Assembly (NCBI GenBank): GCA_017656335.1
Contig: JACDOA010000007.1
Location: forward strand, 1-64,000
Source of the DNA: Thermosipho sp. (in: thermotogales)
GTDB lineage: Bacteria; Thermotogota; Thermotogae; Thermotogales; Fervidobacteriaceae
DNA length: 64,000 bases
Direction: 5' to 3'
The notes below the pieces were generated by a model. That model saw nothing but the letters and a program-made list of their open reading frames with translations. It did not search any database and was not told the origin of the DNA. Below, piece by piece: positions 25,689 to 35,666 of this stretch. How positions within the stretch are numbered: the first letter of the stretch is position 1; every line of letters begins with the position of its first letter. A program made the translations under genes and the position numbers.

Positions 25689-28580
25689 ATGAAAAGAATA
25701 TCAATTTTACTATTGTTATTTTTGTTTATAATTCTTTCATTTGGTGTTCCACAAGTCGGGGTATTGTATTCAAAAACTTCAGAAGAATATTATACTTTAT
25801 CAAGTTATAAAACGATTTTAGAAGGTTTGGAAAATGCCTTAGAATGGGGAAATATAGAATATACAATAATTGATACTTCTGAAAATAAAATTCCAGAAGG
25901 AATAAAAGTTTTGATTGATCCTTCAAATGCTGCTTTGAAAGATTCTGAAATAGCTTTAGTTGAGAATTTTTTACTTAATGGTGGAAAAATAATAGCAGCA
26001 TATGAAAGTAGTTTGAGATTCTCAGATGGAAAATTAAGAAGTAATTATGTGTATGGTGATTATTTAAATATACAATTTAAATCTTGGCAAAGTGGTGGAT
26101 ATAATTATTTACAATTAACAAAAGAGGGGAAAAAAATTTTCGGAATTGATAAAGATTATATAAGATTACCAAGAGGTTTTACATTTGTTTTCGAAACATC
26201 AAATTCTACACCTCTAGCGCTTTGGACAAAAGATGAAAAAGGAAATTTAACAAACGAGAATTATCCAGTTGCAGCTGTAGTAAATGATTTTGGTATTTTC
26301 TTTGGAGAAAATATTTATTTGCATACCGATATAAGCGATGAAGTAAAAGCTATAATTGTAAACTCCATAAAATACCTTCTTAATATGCCTGCTGGAGATA
26401 TTGATTTTTCTGAAATTGAAAAAAGAAAACTAAAAAGTGAAATTGCTGCACTTGAAAACTTAATGAATAAAGAAAGTTTTAAATTAACCAATGAGGAATC
26501 AGAAGAAATCAAAGCATTTATAAATCAAGTTAACAAGAAAATCGATGATAAGATTTCTTCTAGTGAAATTAATAAATTAATGAAAGAAGTACGAATTTAT
26601 CAGTTGAAATTTATTGATAGTCCGGTTATTCAAACCAGAGGAATTTGGCTTGATCACGGCGCAATTGAAAAAACAGGTTCTCCTGAAGGGCTTAGGAAAA
26701 CCATAAAAAAATTGCATGAGATTGGTTTCAATGTGCTTATTCCAGAAGTAATTTATAAAGGGATTTCTATTTCCTCAAAATTGTCGCATTTTCCTCAAGA
26801 CGAAATTTTTAGAAATTGGGATCAGGATCCTTTAGATGTAATAATTAGTGAGAGCAGAAAGTACGGAATGGAAGTTCATGCTTGGGTATGGGTTTTCGCA
26901 ATTAGCAGTGGAGGACAGTTTTCACAAATCATGAAAAAACACCCTGAATGGATCGAAAAAGATAAATTTGGGAATATATTCCAGGAAGGTTATAAAATAG
27001 CTTGGCTTTCTCATTCTAATCCTGAAGCAAGAAAGTATATAATGAATGGAATTTTAGAAATTGTTGAAAAATATGATATTGATGGTATTAACCTTGATTA
27101 TATCAGATATGCATCAAATAATATGGGTTATGATGAATATACTTTAAAGCGATTTAAAGAAGAAACAGGAGTTGATCCATATAGTATTGAAAAATACAGC
27201 AAAAAAGAAGTATTATGGCATATGTGGAGAGAAAATCTTGTAAGCTCTTTCGTAAAAGAATTTTCTCAGAAAGCAAAAGAGTTGGATAAAAATATTTTAA
27301 TAAGCGCAGATGTTTACCCTTCTTTAAGTGGAGGAAGATTAGATAAAAAACAGAATTGGGAAGAATGGATTCGCAATTGTTATTTAGATATGGTAATTCC
27401 AATGAACTATAGAAGTGGAGTAGATGATTTAAAGATTCTACTTGATATGCAACAAAAGTTTAAAAATATGGTTTATATATTATCAGGTTTACAAATGATT
27501 TCCTTGAATAATACGAATGATTTAGTAAAGCAGATAGTCACCTCCATGAATTACTTAAACTACGGAGTTGTATTGTTTTCTCTTGCGTATATAGATAAGT
27601 ATGATATGGATTATTTAAAATACGGTTTATTTAGAAACGAAGCGATTCCAGCACATGCAAAATATGAAGAGTTAATTAAAGGTTTTGATAAAGAAATTAA
27701 GAATCGTCTTGAAATTTGTAAAAAAATGGGAATTAGTGAGAAAGATTATAAAAAAGTTTTATCAAAATGGGATGAACTTAAGAAGATAAATAATATAAAG
27801 GAGTTTTTTGATGAGACTTTAAATTTTATGTTTTTCATTTCTGATGAAGTGAGTCATCCAAAATCTTCAATTTTATTAACAGATACCATTTCGTGGATGG
27901 TAAATATATTAAGACCTAAGATATATAAATTAACGGCAAAAAAAGATTTTGTGCCAGAAAAACCATCAGAGATGATAATAGTTGAAAATATTAAACCATT
28001 GCCGAAAGCTGTAATTCCAAAAAGCAAGGCAAATATAGATGGCAAAATGGAAGAATGGAAAAATATTCCAAAATTATCAAATTTTCTAAAATATGATAAT
28101 GGAGATTTGTTTGAGCCTGAAACATATGTAAAAGTTATGTACGATGATTCTAATTTATATGTTTTGTTTGTGTGTAATGAACCAGAATTAAATGATGTAA
28201 AAGTTTTTTCTGGGCCAAGAGATACGAGAACATATCTGGGAGATTCAGTGGAGGTATTTATATTAAAAGATGAAGAGAATAAAGAATATTATCACTTTGT
28301 TATCGGTATAGATGGAACTATATATGACGAAAAGGGTTATGATTCTAGGTGGAATGGAGATGTTGAAGCAAAAGTAGCTGAGAGTAATAATGTATGGTAC
28401 GTTGAAGCAAGGATCAATTTAAGGGAACTGGGTATTGTACCAGAAAGAGATACTACTTTGAGAGTTAATTTTAATAGAAATAGATGGAAAGCTAATAAAC
28501 CACAGTATAGTGGGTGGAGTGTAACGTATGGTTCTTATCACACAATAGAACGTTTTGGCATAATTATATTTGGAGAGTGA
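25689..28580 (+). CDS. Secreted GHL10 (DUF187) glycosidase-like protein with CBM9
   Basis: 963 aa with a signal peptide (RISILLLLFLFIILSFG). Domains: ~22-235 a GATase-1-like alpha/beta domain (VGVLYSKTSEEYYTL, GIKVLIDPSNA, LLNGGKIIAAYE); ~240-310 a charged coiled-coil linker; ~318-620 the GHL10/DUF187 TIM barrel (TRGIWLDHG, GFNVLIPEVIYKG, HAWVWVFAISSG, DGINLDYIRYAS, MVIPMNYRSG); ~680-760 helical; ~775-960 a CBM9/DOMON-like beta sandwich (ANIDGKMEEWKNIP, GDSVEVFIL, VEARINLRELGI). Asp and Glu residues in DGINLDYIRY and IPEV are candidate catalytic acids. Extracellular cleavage of the polymer feeding the ABC system is likely; the bond is unknown. Confidence 0.82.
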   Translation: MKRISILLLLFLFIILSFGVPQVGVLYSKTSEEYYTLSSYKTILEGLENALEWGNIEYTIIDTSENKIPEGIKVLIDPSNAALKDSEIALVENFLLNGGKIIAAYESSLRFSDGKLRSNYVYGDYLNIQFKSWQSGGYNYLQLTKEGKKIFGIDKDYIRLPRGFTFVFETSNSTPLALWTKDEKGNLTNENYPVAAVVNDFGIFFGENIYLHTDISDEVKAIIVNSIKYLLNMPAGDIDFSEIEKRKLKSEIAALENLMNKESFKLTNEESEEIKAFINQVNKKIDDKISSSEINKLMKEVRIYQLKFIDSPVIQTRGIWLDHGAIEKTGSPEGLRKTIKKLHEIGFNVLIPEVIYKGISISSKLSHFPQDEIFRNWDQDPLDVIISESRKYGMEVHAWVWVFAISSGGQFSQIMKKHPEWIEKDKFGNIFQEGYKIAWLSHSNPEARKYIMNGILEIVEKYDIDGINLDYIRYASNNMGYDEYTLKRFKEETGVDPYSIEKYSKKEVLWHMWRENLVSSFVKEFSQKAKELDKNILISADVYPSLSGGRLDKKQNWEEWIRNCYLDMVIPMNYRSGVDDLKILLDMQQKFKNMVYILSGLQMISLNNTNDLVKQIVTSMNYLNYGVVLFSLAYIDKYDMDYLKYGLFRNEAIPAHAKYEELIKGFDKEIKNRLEICKKMGISEKDYKKVLSKWDELKKINNIKEFFDETLNFMFFISDEVSHPKSSILLTDTISWMVNILRPKIYKLTAKKDFVPEKPSEMIIVENIKPLPKAVIPKSKANIDGKMEEWKNIPKLSNFLKYDNGDLFEPETYVKVMYDDSNLYVLFVCNEPELNDVKVFSGPRDTRTYLGDSVEVFILKDEENKEYYHFVIGIDGTIYDEKGYDSRWNGDVEAKVAESNNVWYVEARINLRELGIVPERDTTLRVNFNRNRWKANKPQYSGWSVTYGSYHTIERFGIIIFGE

Positions 28581-28584
28581 GGGT

Positions 28585-30039
28585 ATGAGGGTAGTTTTTT
28601 TACCATTAGATGAAAGATTTTGTACAAAAGATTATTTCATTATGCTTGCTGAAAGCTTTAATTTGGATGTTTTATTTCCAGAAAATTTTGGTTATAAGAA
28701 AATTCCTGCTGATGTGGATTATATAAGTGATTGGTTAGTAAAGAATGTTAAAAAGAATGATTATTTAATAATTTCGCTTGATATGTTATTACATGGTGGA
28801 TTAATTCCTTCAAGAATTGATTTTCTTACTGTTGAAACATTGATGGAAAGATTAAAAATTTTGAGAAGATTGAAGGAAAGAGATGTAAAAATATATGCCG
28901 TGAAAACATTATCCAGAATTCCCAAATATAACTCTGATGATGAAGAACCTGATTACTGGGAATTTTATGGAGAGAAGTTATATCAATTTTCGCTTAAATT
29001 AGCGAAAGGTGAAAAAAACATTCCGATTGATGTTCCAAAGTGGATAATTGATGATTTTCTAAAAAGAAGAAAAAGGAATTTTAAGATCACTAAAGAAATA
29101 CTGAACTATGTTAAAGAAGGAGTTATTGAATATCTTGGTGTTTTGTTGGATGATAACTCAAAGGGTAGTTTACTATATAAAGAATCAAAAGAATTAGAAG
29201 AGTTAGTTGATTATATGGGAATAAATAAAAAAGTTTCCATAAGAAATGGTGCTGATGAAGCTTTATTAGCCATGCTTGCAAAATCTATGACAGATTATTT
29301 CAATAAAAAGCCAACTTTCAAGATTATTTATTCTTTTCCAGAATCCAAATTTTTGATTCCACCATATGAAAGTTTTCCTCTTTATATTAATGTAGAAAAT
29401 CATATTGAAAGTTGCGGAGGAATAGTTTCTGAAAATAAGGCAGATGTAATCCTATATGTTAATAATTTTAGAGGTGATGAAAAAACAAGAGAAGCACCCT
29501 TTCAAAAAATGCTTAAAAACAGTATTTCGGAAAAGATATTTAAACAAAATAAGATTGTAGGAATTGCGGATGTTAGATATGCAAATGGTTCTGATAAAGT
29601 GTTCGTTGAAAATTTATTAAGTATGGATATTAATTGGAATAAAGTTTCATATTATGGATGGAATACCCCAGGAAATACAATTGGTTCAACTTGTGCTCAT
29701 GCAACATTGCAATATTTGGCTAATGAAGGTTATCTAAAAGTTAATAGTTATAAAATGAAAAAATATCAAGCAATTTTGATTTTAGAACATTTTGGATATC
29801 AAGCAGATGTAAGACAAAAATTAGAAAGAGAATTAAAGAAAAGGTTGGATCCTAAATATCTTAGGCCTCCATATACAATTCTGCCGTTTGAAGACTGGGC
29901 GAAAGATTTTACAAAAAAGAATTTGAAAGAATATCTTTATAAAATTAATTTTTCTTTTTTGGAAAGTTGGAATATGGAAATATTTTTCCCGTGGCATAGA
30001 ACTTTTGAAATAGGTATAAAATTTTATAAAATTGTGTGA
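28585..30039 (+). CDS. DUF4127 family protein
   Basis: 484 aa from ATG 28585 (the preceding purine-rich GAGAGTGAGGG is the ribosome site). It opens with MRVVFLPLDERFCTKDY, followed by NDYLIISLDMLLHGGLIPSR, YAVKTLSRIPKYNSDDEEP, LGVLLDDNSKGS, NGADEALLAMLAKS and YGWNTPGNTIGST. This is the DUF4127 signature; I know of no established activity. The conserved Asp/Glu/Arg/His-rich loops (LDERF, LLHGG, NGADE) suggest an enzyme. No signal peptide, so it is cytoplasmic. Its place between the GHL10 protein and the SIS deaminase suggests hydrolysis of an imported oligosaccharide (inference). Confidence 0.8.
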   Translation: MRVVFLPLDERFCTKDYFIMLAESFNLDVLFPENFGYKKIPADVDYISDWLVKNVKKNDYLIISLDMLLHGGLIPSRIDFLTVETLMERLKILRRLKERDVKIYAVKTLSRIPKYNSDDEEPDYWEFYGEKLYQFSLKLAKGEKNIPIDVPKWIIDDFLKRRKRNFKITKEILNYVKEGVIEYLGVLLDDNSKGSLLYKESKELEELVDYMGINKKVSIRNGADEALLAMLAKSMTDYFNKKPTFKIIYSFPESKFLIPPYESFPLYINVENHIESCGGIVSENKADVILYVNNFRGDEKTREAPFQKMLKNSISEKIFKQNKIVGIADVRYANGSDKVFVENLLSMDINWNKVSYYGWNTPGNTIGSTCAHATLQYLANEGYLKVNSYKMKKYQAILILEHFGYQADVRQKLERELKKRLDPKYLRPPYTILPFEDWAKDFTKKNLKEYLYKINFSFLESWNMEIFFPWHRTFEIGIKFYKIV

Positions 30040-30066
30040 TAGTTTTTTGAATTTAGGGGTGAAAAT

Positions 30067-31092
30067 ATGTTTAAAATGTTGAAAGAAATATATGAAACAG
30101 GTAATGTATTAGATAATTTATACAAAAATGAAAAGGAAAAACTTAAAAGAATTTCAGAACAATTTGAAAAATTTTCACCTTCATGTGTTATTTTTTCGGG
30201 TAGAGGTTCTTCAGATAATGCATGTATATATGGACAATATTTGTTTCAATCAAAGTTAAAAAAGGTTACCTCATCAGCTTTAGGTTCGTTGTTTGCTTTT
30301 TACAATTCCTTTCCTAAGCTTGATAAAACAATGGTAGTTGGAGTTTCTCAATCTGGTGAAACTGATGATGTAATAGAAGTTTTGAAAAAATCTTTAAATG
30401 AGAATTCTTTTACTATTGGTCTTACAAATAATATCAATAGTACTATGGCAAAGCTTTTAAAAGAAAATGCGATTTATTTAAATGCTGGAATAGAAGAAAG
30501 CGTTGCAGCTACAAAAACTTTTATATCTTCTATTGCTGTTTTTTATATGTTTTCAAAACTAATAAACAAAGAAGTTATTAAAATTGATGAATTGAAAAAT
30601 CTTTTGAATTTTGTAATTTCAAAGGAAAATGAAATTAAGGAAATAGCGGGAAAATTTTTATTTGTTCAGGATGTCATAATTCTTGGAACGGGTTTTAATT
30701 ATTCAATAGCTTTGGAGGGCTCCTTAAAGTTGAAGGAAACTTGCTATATAAATGCACAAGGACTTTCGATTATAGATTTTGTACATGGTCCTTTTGCAAT
30801 GCTCGAACCGCATATTCCAGTAATTATATTTGCCCCTAATGATGAAACGATAGAAGTTAGCAAAAAGGTAATTAAAAGAGTTAAAAATGTAGGTTCACAT
30901 ATTCTTGTTGTTTCTGATAATAAGGAGGTTTTAAAAGAAGGAGACTTTTCAATTGAAATATTACCAACTGACAAAGAACTTTATCCATTTGAAATGATTA
31001 TGTTTATGTATCTTTTTTCCTATTATCTTTCTATTTCCAAAAAATTAAATCCAGACAAACCTAGGTTTTTAAATAAGATAAGTAAAATTTAA
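30067..31092 (+). CDS. Double-SIS enzyme, probable glucosamine-6-P deaminase (NagB-II)
   Basis: 341 aa with two SIS domains like the isomerase half of GlmS, but without the glutaminase domain. Motifs: FSGRGSSDNACIYG, GVSQSGETDDVIEV, EESVAATKTF, GTGFNYSIALEGSLKLKETCYI, FVHGPFAML, and the ending NPDKPRFLNKISK. This combination is typical of NagB-II, which turns GlcN-6-P into Fru-6-P and ammonia. AgaS-like isomerase is the alternative. As last gene of the operon it would finish the route begun by NanE-NanK, with only the NagA deacetylase step absent here. Confidence 0.87.
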   Translation: MFKMLKEIYETGNVLDNLYKNEKEKLKRISEQFEKFSPSCVIFSGRGSSDNACIYGQYLFQSKLKKVTSSALGSLFAFYNSFPKLDKTMVVGVSQSGETDDVIEVLKKSLNENSFTIGLTNNINSTMAKLLKENAIYLNAGIEESVAATKTFISSIAVFYMFSKLINKEVIKIDELKNLLNFVISKENEIKEIAGKFLFVQDVIILGTGFNYSIALEGSLKLKETCYINAQGLSIIDFVHGPFAMLEPHIPVIIFAPNDETIEVSKKVIKRVKNVGSHILVVSDNKEVLKEGDFSIEILPTDKELYPFEMIMFMYLFSYYLSISKKLNPDKPRFLNKISKI

Positions 31093-31096
31093 TGGT

Positions 31097-31512
31097 TCAT
31101 TCTAGAGTTTTTAAAAACTCTAGAATATTTTGTGAAATTATTTTTTGTTGTTCTTCTTTAGAAATTGTTGAAGGATTATCACCTTTTTGAAAACCGTAGT
31201 ATCCGAAGTTTGAATGATTTCCTCCTTTTATCATTACATATTGTGTGTCTTTTGGAAGAAGATATTTGTAATTTTCAATTTTTTCTGGTGTAGAAAGACC
31301 GTCAAGTTCACTGAATACAGACAAAACCTTTATGTTATAGTTAGAAATGTTATTTTGTTTTCCAGGATAGGCTGCTAGTAAAATTAGTCCACTAATTTTA
31401 TTTGGATTATCATACACAAATTTAGCTGCCATAGCTCCTCCTAATGAATGTCCTGCAAGAACAACTTTAATTTACCAGAATGAGATTTTTGAAGAGAAAG
31501 TATTAAAATATT
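31097..31512 (-). pseudogene. Alpha/beta-hydrolase remnant, 5' truncated and frameshifted
   Basis: The C-terminal ~125 residues of a serine hydrolase survive. The nucleophile elbow AGHSLGGAMAAKF is followed by LILLAAYPGK, VFSELDGLSTPEK (acid residue) and KGGNHSNFGYYG (catalytic His). Just upstream of the elbow, a TAA (31474-31472) blocks the frame, but a shift of one base gives LILSLQKSHSGKLK, the expected preceding helix. The N-terminal half, including the lid and oxyanion strand, is absent because polC ends at 31539. An ATG at 31432 could still yield a 111-aa inactive fragment lacking the serine. Confidence 0.8.
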
Positions 31513-31538
31513 TTAGTTTGTAGGAAATATATAATTAA

Positions 31539-34500
31539 TTAAAACAAGGTTGGTTGATCAGTTTCATCAAGATTTTCTAAAATTCCAAGTTTTCTCATTG
31601 TTTCAATATGAGCTTTACTTAATTTAGTTCTTTTTTTGAGATCTTCAATAGAAGTGAAAAGTTTTGTTTTTCTTGCCTCAACAATAGAATAAGCAACATT
31701 TTCTCCAACACCAGGAATTCTATTGAGAGGTATTCTAAGTCTTCCTTCTTCAATTAAAAATCTTCTATAATCACTTTTGAAAATATCTGGAGGCAAGAAT
31801 TGAATACCTCTAAGATACATTTCAAGAGTTGCTTCGAGAACTTTTTCTTCATTCCTTTCTTTTATATCTCTTTTATTTCCCACTGAAAGTTCCATAAGTC
31901 TTTTCTTTATATATTTTGGACCTTTCATAATTATATCAATTGGAAATTCCCCGCCTTTAATTGAGAAGAAGGCAGCATAGTAAGCAAGAGGATAATGCAC
32001 TTTAAAGTAAGCGATTCTAAATGCCATACTTACATATGCAACGGCATGAGCCTTTGGGAAAAGATATTTAATTTTTTTACATGAACTAATAAACCATTCA
32101 GGAATATTTTTTTCCTTCATTAATTTTTCTTCCTCTTCTGTTATACCTTTTCCTTTTCTTACTTTTTCCATAATTTTAAATGCGGTTGATTCATCAATTC
32201 CATGGTGAATAAGGAAAATCATAATATCATCACGACAGGAAATTACTTCTGAAAGTGTTGCCTTTCCTGAACGAATAATTTCCTGAGCGTTGTTAATCCA
32301 TACATCAGTGCCGTGAGAAAGCCCAGAAATTCTAACGAGCTCAGCAAATGTTTTAGGTCTTGTTTCTTTGAGCATTTCTTGAACAAAATTTGTACCAAAT
32401 TCGGGTATTCCAATTGTACCAACATCTGTTCTAAGATCTGAAGCTTTTATTTTCAAAGGTCTTAAGGATGAAAATATTTCAAGAGTTTCTTTATCATCCA
32501 TAGGTACAGTTGTAGGATCAATTCCTGAGTATTCATATAATAGTTTCAACATTGTGGGATCATCATGTCCGAGTGCATCAAGTTTTACAAGGTCATCGTG
32601 GATGGATTCATATGCAAAATGTGTAGTACACATATCAGCATTCTTTTTGTTAGCAGGAAACTGAATGGGAGTAAAATCGTACACAGTCATATCCTTTGGA
32701 ACTATCATTAGGCCTCCAGGGTGCTGTCCTGTAGTCCTTTTAACTCCTGTTATCATGCTGGCAAGTCTTAATTTTTCAGCATTATTAATTTTTTCTCCGG
32801 TAACTTCAATATAGCTCTTTACATAACCAATAGCGCTTCTAGTGGCTATTGTACTTATAGTACCTGCTCTATAGACATGATCTTTTCCAAAAAGTTCCAC
32901 TATGTAGTTATGTGCTCTATCCTGATATTCTCCTGAAAAATTCAAATCAATATCGGGAACTTTATCACCTTTAAATCCCATAAATGTTTCAAAGGGTATA
33001 TCCTGGCCAGTTTTTGAAAGTTTAGTTCCACATTTGGGGCATAATTTGTCTGGAAGATCATATCCAGAACCAATATCTTCGACAAATTCAACATATTTAC
33101 AGTTAGGACAGAGATAGTGTGGTGGAAGAGGATTAACTTCAGTAATACCCATTAGGTACGCTACAAACGAAGAACCAACCGAACCTCTTGAACCAACGAC
33201 ATAACCATCTTCATTTGCCTTTTTGACAATCAAGTGAGCAATTTCATACAATACCGCATATCCATTTTCAATTATACTTTTAAGTTCTTTTTCGAGCCTT
33301 TTTTGTATCAATTCAGGTAGAGGATCTCCATACAATTCTTTCGCCTTTTCTATTGATAGATTTCTAACTTTTTCATCGGAGCCTTCAATGATTGGAGGAT
33401 GAAGCTTTTTCTTAACAGGAGCAACTTCTTCTATCATGTCTGCTACTTTATTTGGGGCTTCTATAACTATTTCTTTAGCTATTGATTCATCTTCAAAAAT
33501 CTCCATCGCAGCATTAATCATTTCATCAGTTGTTCTGAGATAATAATTTGCGTTTTTATCCCTCAAATCTTCATCGTTAGGGTTGCTGCTTTCTTTTGGT
33601 GCTAAAAGGGCATGTCTTGCTTTCATATCTTCAGGTTCAATAAAATGGGCATTGCTAACCATAACAATTGGCATATCAAGTTTTTTTGCGAGGCTATAGA
33701 GTCTTTTAAATATTTCCTTTGCGTTTTCTTTTTCTACTGTTGATATTGTATCAAGAGGAAAAATTTCAACGTAGTCATAATCTTTTAAAAGTTGAATAAT
33801 CTCTTCGTCAGTAGCTGAACCGGTGAGTGCATTAAATATTTCACTGTTTTCACAACCGGTTCCAAATAGTAATCCGTCTTTGTACTGTCTAAGGACATTT
33901 TTTGGAACAAACGGAACGTATTTAAAATATTTTACATGAGCATCTGAAACAAGTTTGTATAAATTTTTAAGTCCATCTTTATTTTTTACAAGTATTGTAA
34001 GATGATTAAATACCCTTTTTGTTCTTATACTGGAAGTTGAAATTTTGGATTTGAGACCGTTAATTTGAGAGAGAGTTTTTACTCCTTGCTTTTTAATAAT
34101 ATTCAAAAGTTTATCAAAAACATCGGCCGTAATAGCCGCATCTTCATATGCTCTGTGGTGAGTGAAGGGGCCAAGTTTAAAATATTCAACAAGTTTATTT
34201 AAGGCAAATGATTTAACTTTATGTTTTAAAACAGCCCGTGATAACCTCAGTGTATCAATATATGTGAATTCTAATTCTTTGTTGAATAATTTTCTCAGTG
34301 CTTCTCTAATAAATCCAAAGTCAAAATCGGCATTATGTGCAACAAGCACTGTATCTTTGATGAATTCCAAAAATTCAGGTAAAACTTCATCTAATTTTCT
34401 TGCGTTTTCAACCATTTCATTTGTAATACCGGTTAAATTTTGGGTGAAAGAATTTATATTTTTCGTTGGCTTTACAAATGTTTGATAAGTGTCAATAATC

Positions 34501-35654
34501 TTACCATTTTTGTATTTTACAGCTCCAATTTCAATAATCTCATCAAATTTTGCATTTGTTCCTGTAGTTTCAAGGTCAAAAACGGTGTAAATAACATCAT
34601 CAATGTTATTGTCTTCAAGTAAGTTTTTGACAATTTCTCCTTCTTCACTTAAAAAGTACATTTCAGTACCAAAAATTGGTTTAATACCGCTTGAAATTGC
34701 CTCTTCATAAAGATATGGTATTGATTGTACATTACCGTGGTCTGTTATAGCAACTGCTTTCCATCCCCATTTTTTTGCGGTTTTTACGTATTCAGAAATG
34801 TCAATAATGGCATCTAAATCACTCATTTTTGAATGTGCGTGAAGCTCCACTCTTTTAAGTTCAGCATTATCATTTCTCTCAAGTGGCTTTGGATCTTCAA
34901 ATACGTCTTTTATAGAAAAGTAAAATTCCCCATTTTTATCAATAGCCATTGAGCCTTTGAAATAATACCATTTACCTTCTTCAATGAGACTTGCAAATTT
35001 TTCAACATTTTCAAACATTTTTCCTGTTATTGATTCTTTTCGGTCGGTAATGTATACAGTCAAAATATTATTTCCATATTCAGAAACTTCTACTTTAAAA
35101 ACTTTACCACGAAGCAGAGTATTTTTGGCATTTGGAAGGATATTAGATGGGAAATAATACTTTCTTTTTGAATTTTCGAGTTTTTTTAAATCTTCGTTTT
35201 TTGCATTTTTAGAATAAACAATCTGAGGAACTTCATTTGATTCACTTTCAATAATATCTACAGAAACCCTTTTATTTGTCAGTTTTTCAACATATTTGAT
35301 TTTTTTGGAGATTTTATTTGCTGCAAATTCACTGAAAGTCTTAACAATTATTGCTTCCTCTGTAATATCAATATCTTTAACGTATGGTGCATTTCCATTG
35401 AAAATATTTAATATTTCTTCTTTAGAAACATTCTCTGAGGTTAACTCAATATAAACGTCTATACCAAAAAAGACCTTTAGTTTTTCTTCAAAAGATTTTA
35501 TAGTATCTTCATCTATTGTTGATGTGATATAAAATTTAAGTGATTGTTTTTCTGGGTCATAAATAATTTCATGTATTTCACCAGAAAGTTCAATATTGAA
35601 ATAATCAGATATTTGAGATATGGGAAAGTTTAGATTAGAGAAACGATATTTCAT
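31539..35654 (-). CDS. polC: DNA polymerase III alpha subunit, PolC type
   Basis: Replicative polymerase with built-in proofreading; 1371 aa. Order: an N-terminal domain; an OB fold at ~170-260 (TLLRGKVFKVEVSEYGN); PHP part 1 (RVELHAHSKMSDLDAI); an inserted DEDD exonuclease (YTVFDLETTGTNAKFDEI, ENARKLDEVLPEF, HNADFDFGFI, HRAYEDAAITADVF); PHP part 2; a C4 zinc site (CPNCKYVEF...CPKCG); the polymerase core (GSRGSVGSSFVAYLMG, PDIDLNFSG); and a C-terminal HhH region (RIPGVGENVAYSI). Typical of Firmicutes and Thermotogales. AGGAGG precedes the ATG. It follows ruvC and probably shares its promoter. Confidence 0.98.
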   Translation of the reverse strand: MKYRFSNLNFPISQISDYFNIELSGEIHEIIYDPEKQSLKFYITSTIDEDTIKSFEEKLKVFFGIDVYIELTSENVSKEEILNIFNGNAPYVKDIDITEEAIIVKTFSEFAANKISKKIKYVEKLTNKRVSVDIIESESNEVPQIVYSKNAKNEDLKKLENSKRKYYFPSNILPNAKNTLLRGKVFKVEVSEYGNNILTVYITDRKESITGKMFENVEKFASLIEEGKWYYFKGSMAIDKNGEFYFSIKDVFEDPKPLERNDNAELKRVELHAHSKMSDLDAIIDISEYVKTAKKWGWKAVAITDHGNVQSIPYLYEEAISSGIKPIFGTEMYFLSEEGEIVKNLLEDNNIDDVIYTVFDLETTGTNAKFDEIIEIGAVKYKNGKIIDTYQTFVKPTKNINSFTQNLTGITNEMVENARKLDEVLPEFLEFIKDTVLVAHNADFDFGFIREALRKLFNKELEFTYIDTLRLSRAVLKHKVKSFALNKLVEYFKLGPFTHHRAYEDAAITADVFDKLLNIIKKQGVKTLSQINGLKSKISTSSIRTKRVFNHLTILVKNKDGLKNLYKLVSDAHVKYFKYVPFVPKNVLRQYKDGLLFGTGCENSEIFNALTGSATDEEIIQLLKDYDYVEIFPLDTISTVEKENAKEIFKRLYSLAKKLDMPIVMVSNAHFIEPEDMKARHALLAPKESSNPNDEDLRDKNANYYLRTTDEMINAAMEIFEDESIAKEIVIEAPNKVADMIEEVAPVKKKLHPPIIEGSDEKVRNLSIEKAKELYGDPLPELIQKRLEKELKSIIENGYAVLYEIAHLIVKKANEDGYVVGSRGSVGSSFVAYLMGITEVNPLPPHYLCPNCKYVEFVEDIGSGYDLPDKLCPKCGTKLSKTGQDIPFETFMGFKGDKVPDIDLNFSGEYQDRAHNYIVELFGKDHVYRAGTISTIATRSAIGYVKSYIEVTGEKINNAEKLRLASMITGVKRTTGQHPGGLMIVPKDMTVYDFTPIQFPANKKNADMCTTHFAYESIHDDLVKLDALGHDDPTMLKLLYEYSGIDPTTVPMDDKETLEIFSSLRPLKIKASDLRTDVGTIGIPEFGTNFVQEMLKETRPKTFAELVRISGLSHGTDVWINNAQEIIRSGKATLSEVISCRDDIMIFLIHHGIDESTAFKIMEKVRKGKGITEEEEKLMKEKNIPEWFISSCKKIKYLFPKAHAVAYVSMAFRIAYFKVHYPLAYYAAFFSIKGGEFPIDIIMKGPKYIKKRLMELSVGNKRDIKERNEEKVLEATLEMYLRGIQFLPPDIFKSDYRRFLIEEGRLRIPLNRIPGVGENVAYSIVEARKTKLFTSIEDLKKRTKLSKAHIETMRKLGILENLDETDQPTLF

Positions 35655-35666
35655 TTAATATCCTCC

